DNA of 5,395 nt, taken from contig CAJPSE010000129.1 of assembly GCA_905373185.1 (NCBI GenBank), positions 1 through 5,395 on the forward strand. Direction: 5' to 3'. Position numbers and translations under genes: made by a program. This DNA comes from an uncultured Fretibacterium sp. (GTDB taxonomy: Bacteria; Synergistota; Synergistia; Synergistales; Aminobacteriaceae). The notes under the pieces are model-generated. The model was not told where the DNA came from. It saw nothing but the letters and a program-made list of their open reading frames with translations, and made no database searches. Below, in pieces: positions 1-5,342 of the stretch (its first letter is position 1; each line of letters starts with the position of its first letter).

Positions 1-1215
1 ATCTTTAGTGCTGACTTCCTGCTTCACTGAGGCCGGTTTCACCAAAAACTTGCGTCCCTGGTCAGAGCCTTCCTCTCCACAGGCTGACACCGTGGAACTC
101 ACGGCGTATTCCTTCAGATTTTTTGCAGCATTCACATCCCGCTCGTGCTCCGCTCCACAATTCGGGCAGGTCCACGATCGAACGGATAACGGCAATTCTT
201 CAAGCTTCCAGCCGCAGTCCGAACACGTCTTGCTGCTCGCAAACCAGCGGTCCGCCATCACGACAAGCGAGCCCGTATCACGAGCCTTGTAGTCCAGTTG
301 ACGGCGAAACTCAAAGAAACCCATATCCGAGACCGAACGAGAAAGATGGCGGTTGCTCAGCATCCCTTTCACGTTTAAGTCTTCAATGCCGATTAACTCA
401 AAACGCCGTGTCAGGTCGCTCGTCAGTTTATGCAGCGCATCGGCTCGGATGTTCGCTATGCGAGCGTAGTGGCGCGCAAGCTTCAGCCGCGCTTTTCTGC
501 GGTTTGCAGAGCCTTTTTGCTTCCGCACCACGAAACGGGATAAGCGCCTTAAGCGCGGCAGCAATCGAGCCAACGCCTTCGGGCCGGATATAACCTCTCC
601 CGTTGACAGTGTAGCGAGTGCCGACACTCCTAAATCCACTCCCACAGCACCTTGGCTTTCGGCCTGGGGAATGGACCGGAGGTTGAGCGAAGCTGCATTC
701 TCCGTGTCACTGATTTCGACGCAGATGCTTGCAAACCACCGGTCCGCGACACGAGATATCGTCGCGGACACGATTTTCCCACGGAAACGCAATGCCTCAC
801 GCATCCTCACCCAACCCAGATTGGGGATGCGAATACGCCGATCCTTGATTTGAAACTGATCGTTGCTGATGGAGAAGCGGTCATGGACGCCCTTCTTCCG
901 GAACTTAGGGTATCCCGCCCGTTTGGCGAAGAAGTTCCTGAACGCCTCCCCAAGCTGCACGATGGCCATCTGAGGTGCGCACTTGGTGACCTCAAGCATC
1001 CAGGGAAACTCGGAGCGCTTGATAGCGTTCAGTTGTCGACGCAACGCCATTTGATTGGGCCTGGGCAGGCTGTTATCCACCTTCCATGCCTCGTATTGGC
1101 GAGTCCACTCCGCCAGAGCCCAGTTGTAAGCAAAACGAGCCACACCACAAGCGCGAGCAAGGTGCGTCGCCTGCGCGTTATTTGGGGCCAGTGCAATCTT
1201 GTGGGCTCTCAGCAT
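1..1215 (-). CDS. tnpB: TnpB, RNA-guided DNA nuclease of IS607-family element (3' end off window)
   Basis: The ATG at 1215-1213 opens a frame that runs 405 codons to base 1 without a stop. TnpB proteins are usually about 400 residues, so only a few residues are probably missing. All hallmarks are present: RuvC-I Asp194 in VDLGVSALATLS, RuvC-II Glu278 in IGIEDLNVKGM, and RuvC-III Asp360 in RDVNAAKNL. Between the last two is a four-Cys zinc finger (C331, C334, C350, C353) within CSDCGWK and CPNCG. The N-terminal part (LARACGVARFAYNWAL) is the usual helical start. TnpB uses an RNA made from the element end to cut DNA next to a short target-adjacent motif, which helps keep the element in the genome. 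The start has GGAGG 10 bases upstream (1230-1226) and overlaps the tnpA stop in ATGCTGA, pointing to translational coupling. No frameshift or lost catalytic residue is visible, so it looks active. Confidence 0.93.
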   Translation of the reverse strand, partial: MLRAHKIALAPNNAQATHLARACGVARFAYNWALAEWTRQYEAWKVDNSLPRPNQMALRRQLNAIKRSEFPWMLEVTKCAPQMAIVQLGEAFRNFFAKRAGYPKFRKKGVHDRFSISNDQFQIKDRRIRIPNLGWVRMREALRFRGKIVSATISRVADRWFASICVEISDTENAASLNLRSIPQAESQGAVGVDLGVSALATLSTGEVISGPKALARLLPRLRRLSRFVVRKQKGSANRRKARLKLARHYARIANIRADALHKLTSDLTRRFELIGIEDLNVKGMLSNRHLSRSVSDMGFFEFRRQLDYKARDTGSLVVMADRWFASSKTCSDCGWKLEELPLSVRSWTCPNCGAEHERDVNAAKNLKEYAVSSTVSACGEEGSDQGRKFLVKPASVKQEVSTKD

Positions 1216-1835
1216 TGTTGAGCTTCCTCCACAGCCTTTTTCACACCTTCAAGCAACTTCTGATTCTTTCGGGAGCGCGAACCGTACAAACGAGCAGAAA
1301 ACACGGTGATGATCTCAAGAACGTCCTTTGCAAGGTCCTCCTCAAACGTCGTATTCTCACCGCTGTTCAGGATAACGACCGACACGTTTTTCGCTTCGCA
1401 GATGGCAAACACAAGCTCTGCTCCGAAGCGCAAAAGACGATCTTTGTGGGTCACAACCAGGCGAGCGACGCAACCATCAAGAATTTCATTCAGAAGTCGC
1501 TTCAAACCTTTTTTGTGGTAGTTCATGCCACTGCCGAGGTCTGAGATAACCTCAAACGTCCAGCCTTGATGTGCGCAATACAGTTCCAGAACCTGTTTTT
1601 GACGTTCCAGGTCCTCTTTTTGATCGTGGCTGGAGACACGAGCATACGCCAGAGTTTTGCGACAGTCCGTTTTTTGCCGAACCCGGTGAGGAAGTAAAAC
1701 ATCCAGGTCATAGCGACGCTGATTCCCGGAAGTCCTGACTGAGGACACCTTGCCTTCCCGATCCCAACGCCGAAGCGTAGAGACGGAAACTCCTAATAGT
1801 TGAGCTGCCTCTCCAATGCTTATATATCTGTTCAT
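1209..1835 (-). CDS. tnpA: IS607-type serine recombinase / transposase TnpA
   Basis: A 208-residue protein that catalyses transposition of the element through serine-phosphodiester strand exchange. Residues about 4-48 form a MerR-like winged HTH (SIGEAAQLLGVSVSTLRRWDREG, then GNQRRYDLDVL). Residues 60 onward are the resolvase domain: YARVSSHDQ with Arg66 and likely nucleophile Ser68, LERQ at 76-79, and KDRLLRFG (131-138), which supplies the conserved Asp132, Arg133 and Arg136. The HTH-before-catalytic-domain order is the reverse of ordinary resolvases and typical of IS607. Length is normal and no residue seems lost. The start ATG at 1835-1833 is at the expected distance before SIGEAA. No Shine-Dalgarno precedes it, and a promoter -10 ends only 7 bases upstream, so the transcript may be leaderless. 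The last codons overlap tnpB by 7 bases. Confidence 0.95.
   Translation of the reverse strand: MNRYISIGEAAQLLGVSVSTLRRWDREGKVSSVRTSGNQRRYDLDVLLPHRVRQKTDCRKTLAYARVSSHDQKEDLERQKQVLELYCAHQGWTFEVISDLGSGMNYHKKGLKRLLNEILDGCVARLVVTHKDRLLRFGAELVFAICEAKNVSVVILNSGENTTFEEDLAKDVLEIITVFSARLYGSRSRKNQKLLEGVKKAVEEAQQC
1226..1230 (-). promoter_or_regulatory. Ribosome binding site for tnpB, inside tnpA
   Basis: GGAGG on the minus strand lies 10 bases before the tnpB ATG and within the last codons of tnpA. It supports the chosen tnpB start and means that ribosomes finishing tnpA can reload for tnpB. Seen directly; its use is inferred. Confidence 0.7.
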
Positions 1836-1872
1836 ATTGAATATTATTGCACATGTTTAGATATGTTTCAAT
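1836..1872. repeat. Short repeats at the IS607 element end (possible TnpA binding sites)
   Basis: The AT-rich end contains the inverted pair ATTGAA (1836-1841) and TTCAAT (1867-1872), and a direct repeat ATGTTT at 1853-1858 and 1863-1868 spaced one helical turn (10 bases) apart. IS607-family recombinases are known to bind several closely spaced sites within the element ends. These repeats are candidates for such sites, but the assignment is inference. Confidence 0.4.
1843..1871 (-). promoter_or_regulatory. Predicted sigma70-type promoter of tnpA-tnpB
   Basis: On the minus strand TTGAAA (1871-1866) and AATAAT (1848-1843) are separated by exactly 17 bases. Each hexamer matches five of six consensus positions. 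Only ATTCAAT (7 bases) lies between the -10 box and the tnpA ATG, so the predicted start point falls at or within a base or two of the start codon. The promoter sits entirely inside the element end and overlaps the likely recombinase-binding repeats, so TnpA may repress its own transcription (inference). Confidence 0.68.
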
Positions 1873-1886
1873 AAGCAGTTAACAAG

Positions 1887-2504
1887 CCCCTGTCCTTCCT
1901 GGTCCGTCTTCGACCGAAGGACGTTGATGATCAGGACCTCCTCGTCATTACGAACGGTCCATTTCAGGTCCTTGATGTCCAGGGCGGAGAGCTCGGATCG
2001 GCGGAAGGCGCCGGCGAAGCCCAGGGAGATGATGGCGGCGTCCCGGATGTTCTTCGGAGAATCGTCCCGTGCCGTTGCAGCCAGGAGCATCCGCACGACC
2101 TCGATGGTGGCCGCGTCTTTCTTACGAGGAGCAGTGCCATGCTCGCGGCGATATCCTTTCAGGGTTTTCTTCACGAGGAGAGTTTCGGTGGAGGACGGAA
2201 TCCCTTCTGCTCGATGCGCTGCGGCGATGGCGGCGAGGGTCTGCTCGACCGTCGCGGGGGCGGCCCCATTGTCGGCGAGGCTGGCCACGTAGGCGGCGAG
2301 GACCTCCGGCGACGTTGGGAAGGCGGTCGAAACACCTTCGGTTTCGCACCAGGCGAAGAAGCACTTTAGGCGCGAGGCATAGGCTCGGCGGGTCTCTGGC
2401 GCGACGGAGGCTCGCAGGAGTTGCCGTACCTTCTCTTTATAGGGCAGTCCTGCTTCTGCCATTTCCCTGTCTTTATAGATATCCAGCGTTCCGAATCCAT
2501 CCAT
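1887..2504 (-). pseudogene. Tyrosine recombinase (integrase), 3' part cut off by IS607 insertion
   Basis: N-terminal 206 residues of a phage/XerC-like site-specific recombinase. The SAM-like core-binding domain spans about 20-110 (KVRQLLRASVAPETRRAYAS, then FFAWCETEG and VEQTLAAIAAAHR). The catalytic domain opens at about 125, with Arg168 in GAFRRSELSALDIKDL and Lys199 in LRSKTDQEG. The remaining family residues, HxxR, the second His/Trp and the nucleophilic Tyr, are absent. After Gly206 the frame continues nine residues (LVNCLLKHI) into the insertion sequence and stops at 1857-1859, so the protein cannot recombine DNA. The ATG at 2504 lies 5 bases after the nagZ stop and lacks a clear RBS; Met15 is an alternative start. 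The same-strand, tight spacing suggests read-through from nagZ. The missing half should be found left of the window, beyond tnpB. Confidence 0.87.
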
Positions 2505-2509
2505 CTCGA

Positions 2510-3697
2510 TCAGCTCTCTGCCTCGAGTGTGTTTCTCCCGGTGAAGCCATTGCAGCCTGTGGTTTCAGGGCTCCGTTTCTGCTTCATTGCCGCGATCCGA
2601 TCCCACGACCTGCGCAGCCGTTCCTCCGGGATCCGGCCCTCCCTGACCAGACGCACCAGAGTCTCGTGGGCCTTTTTCGGAAAGTCGGGGTCGAAGTCCA
2701 TGCCCTTCATGTTTTGGGCGAAGATCAGCAGATCCGACCCGGCGGAGACGGCCAGAAGGATGCGCTCCTCCAGACTGTAGCGCTGCGTCAACGCCCCCAT
2801 GTCCAGATCGTCCGTGATGACGACCCCGTCCCAGCCCAGGGTTTCGCGCAGCAGGCCGGTCACAATCCTCCGGGACAGCGAGGCGGGCAGGTCGGGATCC
2901 AGCGCGGCGTTGAAAATATGGCTCGTCATGATCGCGCCCCGCCATCCGGACGCGACGGCCCGACAGTAGGGGATCAGTTCCTCCTCCCTCCAGGTGTGCG
3001 TCACGTCTGCGGCGCCGATATGGGTGTCCGCGGCGGCGCTGCCGTGCCCCGGGAAGTGCTTCAGGCAGGGGACGACCCCGGCGGCCCGCAGCCCATCGGA
3101 GAACGCGGCCGCGTGCCGGGCGACCGCCTCGGGATCGGCGCCGAAGCTGCGTCCGAGCGCGCCGATGGCCGGGCTTGCGGGGTTGACGTCCACGTCGGCC
3201 ACCGGTGCGAAATCCACGTCTATCCCCAGCTCCGCCAGCTCGCGCCCCATCCGCTCCGCCGTGCCTCGGGTCAGGGCGATGTCATCGCTGGCCCCCAGGG
3301 CCTGGGCGGAGGGGTAGTCCTCGGCGAACCCCAGGCCGGGACGCAGGCGCTGAACTCTGCCCCCCTCCTGATCCAGGCCGACCCAGACCGGCATGTCCGC
3401 AGGGGCCGCGGCCTTGAGCGCCGCCGTCAGCGCCCTGAGCTGTTCGGGCGATCGAATGTTCCGTTCCGTTCCCGCTCCGTTCGTCTGGTCGCGCGAGAAC
3501 AGGATGACGTTGCCGACGCTTCCTGCCTTAATGTGACGCACGATGGGAGACTCCGGCCCCGCCTCCGTGCCCCGGAAGCCGACCATCAGCATCTGGGCGG
3601 CCATCGCCTCCACCGTCGGCTCCGCTCCGGCGGGAGACAGTGCAGCCAGGACGAGACAGAGCACCGCAGTTCCAAACCTCGCAGCCCATGACGTCAT
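2510..3697 (-). CDS. nagZ: Secreted GH3 beta-N-acetylhexosaminidase (NagZ-like)
   Basis: A 395-residue glycoside hydrolase family 3 enzyme expected to remove terminal beta-linked N-acetylglucosamine, as in peptidoglycan turnover. The family signature is clear: LDQEGGRVQRL (108-118), the substrate-binding KHFPGHG (213-219) followed by the Asp224/His226 general acid/base dyad in AAADTH, and nucleophile Asp296 in VITDDLDMGAL. Residues 1-25 form a signal peptide (hydrophobic AVLCLVLAAL, cleavage probably after SPAGA). It is therefore exported, unlike the cytoplasmic enterobacterial NagZ and more like the exported enzymes of many other bacteria. Cys14 is inside the hydrophobic core, so a lipoprotein is unlikely. 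The frame is open upstream to 3832, but the ATG at 3697 is preferred because AAGGAGG lies 10 bases before it and the signal peptide starts there; a GTG two codons upstream is an alternative. No second (PA14 or fibronectin) domain is present. Confidence 0.93.
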   Translation of the reverse strand: MTSWAARFGTAVLCLVLAALSPAGAEPTVEAMAAQMLMVGFRGTEAGPESPIVRHIKAGSVGNVILFSRDQTNGAGTERNIRSPEQLRALTAALKAAAPADMPVWVGLDQEGGRVQRLRPGLGFAEDYPSAQALGASDDIALTRGTAERMGRELAELGIDVDFAPVADVDVNPASPAIGALGRSFGADPEAVARHAAAFSDGLRAAGVVPCLKHFPGHGSAAADTHIGAADVTHTWREEELIPYCRAVASGWRGAIMTSHIFNAALDPDLPASLSRRIVTGLLRETLGWDGVVITDDLDMGALTQRYSLEERILLAVSAGSDLLIFAQNMKGMDFDPDFPKKAHETLVRLVREGRIPEERLRRSWDRIAAMKQKRSPETTGCNGFTGRNTLEAES

Positions 3698-3707
3698 CAC
3701 AATCACT

Positions 3708-3714
3708 CCTCCTT
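3708..3714 (-). promoter_or_regulatory. Strong ribosome binding site for nagZ
   Basis: AAGGAGG on the minus strand ends 10 bases before the ATG at 3697 (7 bases before the in-frame GTG at 3703-3701). It decides the start: the upstream ATGs at 3832 and 3775 have no comparable site and would place a polar stretch ahead of the signal peptide. Confidence 0.8.
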
Positions 3715-3794
3715 GAAAGTCTGAACGATCGAAAAATTTCTGCCGGGCTGTGCTGTCGCAGTTTTTCCAATCCATGGGCAGAATTTTAACACGC

Positions 3795-3827
3795 GGCGGG
3801 GACAGGTTTTTCGCGCTGTCCGCCGCC
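3795..3827. other. Stable hairpin in the nagZ leader
   Basis: GGCGG plus GGACAG (3795-3805) pairs with CTGTCC (3816-3821) and CCGCC (3823-3827), leaving one bulged G at 3822 and a 10-base loop. That gives 11 base pairs, mostly G-C. It lies between the predicted nagZ promoter and its RBS. Neither strand has a T-run after it, so it is not an obvious intrinsic terminator. It may stabilise the transcript or be part of a regulatory leader; that is inference. Confidence 0.5.
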
Positions 3828-3897
3828 TTCACGCCCCCAAGGATAAGACGCCACGAGCCCTCTCGGCATCCTGAAGATCGTGCACAAATTCTCGCTT

Positions 3898-3925
3898 ATT
3901 ATACGCGGCAGGGCCGATGGGGCAA
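3898..3925 (-). promoter_or_regulatory. Predicted promoter of nagZ
   Basis: The minus strand carries a perfect TATAAT (3903-3898). TTGCCC (3925-3920, four of six to consensus) lies 16 bases upstream. Transcription would start near 3891 and give a leader of about 195 bases before the nagZ ATG. The -10 box is the only perfect one noticed in the spacer. Confidence 0.55.
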
Positions 3926-3977
3926 AGGGGGCCCGGACCTTCTCAGACAGGGTCGAGGACCGGCGCAGCGGCCCCGC

Positions 3978-4022
3978 GGCGTCACGCCCCGTCCGGGGCG
4001 TCGGGGTGCAGGCGTCGACGCC
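3978..4022. repeat. GC-rich dyad cluster with three GGCGTC copies, in a spacer without genes
   Basis: The spacer 3698-4170 shows no convincing gene. Within it, ACGCCCC (3984-3990) and GGGGCGT (3995-4001) form a 7-bp stem with a GTCC loop. GGCGTCGACGCC (4011-4022) is a perfect 12-base palindrome. GGCGTC recurs at 3978, 3997 and 4011, and GGTC/GACC at 3951-3961 makes another small dyad. No T-run follows, so a terminator is unlikely. The cluster could be an operator or part of an unannotated RNA; I cannot tell which. Confidence 0.4.
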
Positions 4023-4127
4023 AGAGTCAGTTTAACCTGTGCAAGGACTGGCTTGATCCTCGATAAAAACCGTCACGATCTGTGGATTGGGGAGCCGAGG
4101 CCCCTTCCTCGAAGCCGTGTTATGTCC

Positions 4128-4133
4128 TATACT
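4128..4133 (+). promoter_or_regulatory. Weak candidate -10 box for the J-like membrane protein gene
   Basis: TATACT matches five of six -10 positions and would start transcription near 4140, about 30 bases before the ATG at 4171. No good -35 hexamer is found at 16-18 bases upstream, so the call is tentative. Confidence 0.3.
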
Positions 4134-4170
4134 TGTCTGTATTCACTGCAATGCCGAAGGGGGTTTGGGT

Positions 4171-4812
4171 ATGGATGAGTTGCGAGCCTATGCCGTCCTT
4201 GGAGTACCTGGAGACTCACCGTTCACTGCTGTCCATCGGGCCTATTGCCTTTTGTGCTGTCTCTACAGCGCTGAAAACGACCCGTCCCCTGAGGCTGCAA
4301 TGAAGTATCAGGAGGTGAAGACGGCCTACGCGGTCCTGAAGGAGAAATTCGAGAACAAGTCGGATATTTCGGCACAACGGAATCACGACGTTTCGGTGCC
4401 GCAAGGGAGCTTTTCGCCGGATGCCATAGCGAATTTGCTCTTCTTCGAGGCGAGGCGCGAGAAGGAGGAGAAGCGCCGCCGCAGGATCCGTTTACTGGGA
4501 GCCGTAGGGGGTTCTCTGCTGTTCCCGATTCTCAGCGGAAGCGGAATGTATCTTCTGTTCGGGCTCCTTTCGATCCCCGCGACATACCTCTTGTGCTCCT
4601 TTCTGGAGCAAAACGACATCCTCTCCCAAAGGGGAACGGACGAGGCCTTCTTCTCCCTGCCCTGTCTGAGCTGGTTCCTGTGGCATCTCTTCGTCTCTTT
4701 TGAAGCCTACCGTGGCGACGAATCCTTTCTTCTCGTCGTCAAACTCATCGGCAGACAGACCTATTTTATTATGATCGCTTATTTTCTGAGTTTGTGGCTC
4801 CGGAGAGGCTGA
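4171..4812 (+). CDS. Membrane protein with N-terminal J-domain-like fold lacking HPD
   Basis: A 213-residue protein. Residues 5-60 follow the J-domain pattern: RAYAVLGVPGDSPFTAVHRAY (helices I-II) and KYQEVKTAYAVLKEKF (helix III, compare KFQEINEAYEVL). Where a J-domain has the HPD tripeptide that activates the DnaK ATPase, this protein has SAEND (33-37), so classic co-chaperone activity is not expected. Residues 61-95 look flexible, 94-107 are strongly charged (EARREKEEKRRRRIR), and 108-146 contain one or two membrane segments. Further hydrophobic stretches lie at about 163-177 and 186-210, giving perhaps three or four passes in all. The basic cluster before the first segment suggests the J-like part is cytoplasmic. 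The start is chosen because AAGGGGG (4157-4163) lies 7 bases before ATG 4171 and Tyr7 then sits where J-domains begin; the frame is open back to an ATG at 4087 that lacks this support. Function unknown. Confidence 0.75.
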   Translation: MDELRAYAVLGVPGDSPFTAVHRAYCLLCCLYSAENDPSPEAAMKYQEVKTAYAVLKEKFENKSDISAQRNHDVSVPQGSFSPDAIANLLFFEARREKEEKRRRRIRLLGAVGGSLLFPILSGSGMYLLFGLLSIPATYLLCSFLEQNDILSQRGTDEAFFSLPCLSWFLWHLFVSFEAYRGDESFLLVVKLIGRQTYFIMIAYFLSLWLRRG

Positions 4813-4842
4813 AAACCGGCTCTTCCTCAGAGGGCGGTTTCA
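4810..4842 (+). terminator. Hairpin at the stop codon of the J-like gene, no U-tract
   Basis: TGAAAACCG (4810-4818) pairs with CGGTTTCA (4835-4842) with one bulged A. CTCT (4820-4823) pairs with AGAG (4829-4832) around a TCCTC loop. The stem includes the stop codon. A competing stem is CCGGCT (4816-4821) with AGCCGG (4842-4847). The absence of a T-run makes intrinsic termination uncertain; it may instead protect the 3' end. Confidence 0.4.
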
Positions 4843-4886
4843 GCCGGGGCTCATACCAAGTCGCGTTTAAAGAAAAGCAGGAAAGG

Positions 4887-4956
4887 CCCCCTTGATGAAA
4901 AACCTAAGCGACCGACACGGCTCGTACCTCGCCGGTCGTCTGCTTATGCAAGGGGG
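4887..4956. repeat. Nested imperfect inverted repeat at the edge of the DUF4276 fragment
   Basis: CCCCCTTG (4887-4894) is matched by CAAGGGGG (4949-4956), and inside it CGACCG (4909-4914) is matched by CGGTCG (4933-4938). The arms between are only loosely complementary. The structure spans the stop of the DUF4276 fragment (4944-4946) and borders the G-rich stretch 4952-4979 where that gene stops resembling its family. It could act as a bidirectional terminator or mark an old recombination end. Confidence 0.4.
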
Positions 4957-5342
4957 GCTGCCCCGAAGGGGGGAGGGGCGGCTTTGTCGTGAAGTGCCAG
5001 CTTTTGGATCGTCGTCCAGTCGGGCAACAGCCAGGCCTCGAAGTCATGCTGTGCCGCGTGTGGATGGAACCTCGGCTCGTTCCCGACCCACTGACGCATC
5101 TTGGCCCTGGCATCTGCGGCATCGTTGAAGTCGGGCGGTTGGGTCCCCGTGTAGACGTCCGTCAGAGCGATGACGTGATCCGAGCCTCCCTGCAATAAGT
5201 TATGCACCAAACGTTTCAGTTTTTCTGCCTTTGGAATGCGGCCGTCCTGGGGCAGGAAATCCAGCCTGGGCATTCGGGAAATTCGTGAGCGCAGAAAAGC
5301 GGAGAGGGCTTCCTTGAAAGCGGTCTCCGTCCTGCCCTCCAC
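4944..5342 (-). pseudogene. DUF4276-type (TOPRIM-like) protein, fragment broken at both ends
   Basis: A 132-codon frame resembling the DUF4276 family, whose members usually sit next to an AAA ATPase gene in defence-like loci. Counting from the GTG at 5342, VEGRTETAFK (1-10) is the first TOPRIM-like motif with acidic Glu2. HVIALTDVYTGT (56-67) carries Asp62 at the second acidic motif, and KMRQWVGNEPRFHPHAAQHDFEAWLLPDW (81-109) is the strongly conserved family core. Family members run to roughly 190-220 residues. Here resemblance ends near residue 122 (about base 4975), where a Pro/Gly/Ala tail leads to a stop. I could not find the rest in the other two frames. The 5' side is also abnormal: the hydrophobic strand before VEG is reduced to SSII, no ATG or RBS precedes it, and the opposite strand there encodes an ATPase motif. 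Function is probably lost. The family call is from memory of its motifs. Confidence 0.7.

Larger units (their letters stand above)
1..1888 (-). mobile_element. IS607-family insertion sequence (tnpA-tnpB), one end outside window
   Basis: A two-gene insertion sequence read leftwards: a serine recombinase with a MerR-like DNA-binding head, then a TnpB nuclease. That pairing and gene order define the IS607 family. The tnpA-side end is set by where the interrupted integrase stops resembling its family: integrase sequence is credible up to Gly206 (bases 1887-1889), and the next nine codons are AT-rich non-integrase sequence. The boundary is therefore about 1886-1890, inside a run of four G on the minus strand. 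IS607 elements are known to use a short GG-type core and make no target duplication, so no direct repeats are expected. The tnpB-side end and its guide-RNA region are left of base 1. Base composition is more AT-rich than the flanking integrase and nagZ. Confidence 0.88.

Noticed and set aside
2069..3691. Plus-strand frame of 540 codons opposite nagZ and the integrase
   Set aside because: It is antisense to two recognisable genes. The translation is low-complexity Arg/Gly/Pro with no motif; long antisense frames are common over GC-rich genes.
3698..3832. Upstream start for nagZ adding 45 residues
   Set aside because: The AAGGAGG site and the signal peptide both point to ATG 3697. The extension is polar and covers the leader hairpin.
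4087..4170. Upstream start (ATG 4087) extending the J-like protein by 28 residues
   Set aside because: The extension has no RBS, precedes the conserved J-like start and overlaps the candidate -10 box. ATG 4171 has AAGGGGG at ideal spacing.
3750..4178. Plus-strand frame of 142 codons across the nagZ leader and spacer
   Set aside because: Rich in Arg, Pro and Gly with no recognisable domain and no RBS. It runs over the nagZ promoter and hairpins and looks like chance openness in GC-rich DNA.
4952..4979. Possible G-quadruplex on the plus strand
   Set aside because: The G-runs are interrupted by a long CTGCCCCGAA loop whose C-run can pair with the Gs, so a simple quadruplex is not convincing.
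4892..5128. Small plus-strand frame beginning MMKNLSDRH with a purine-rich AGGAAAGG upstream
   Set aside because: After about 20 residues it runs antisense to the DUF4276 fragment and becomes compositionally meaningless. At most it is the head of a gene cut by the rearrangement, and I could not recognise it.
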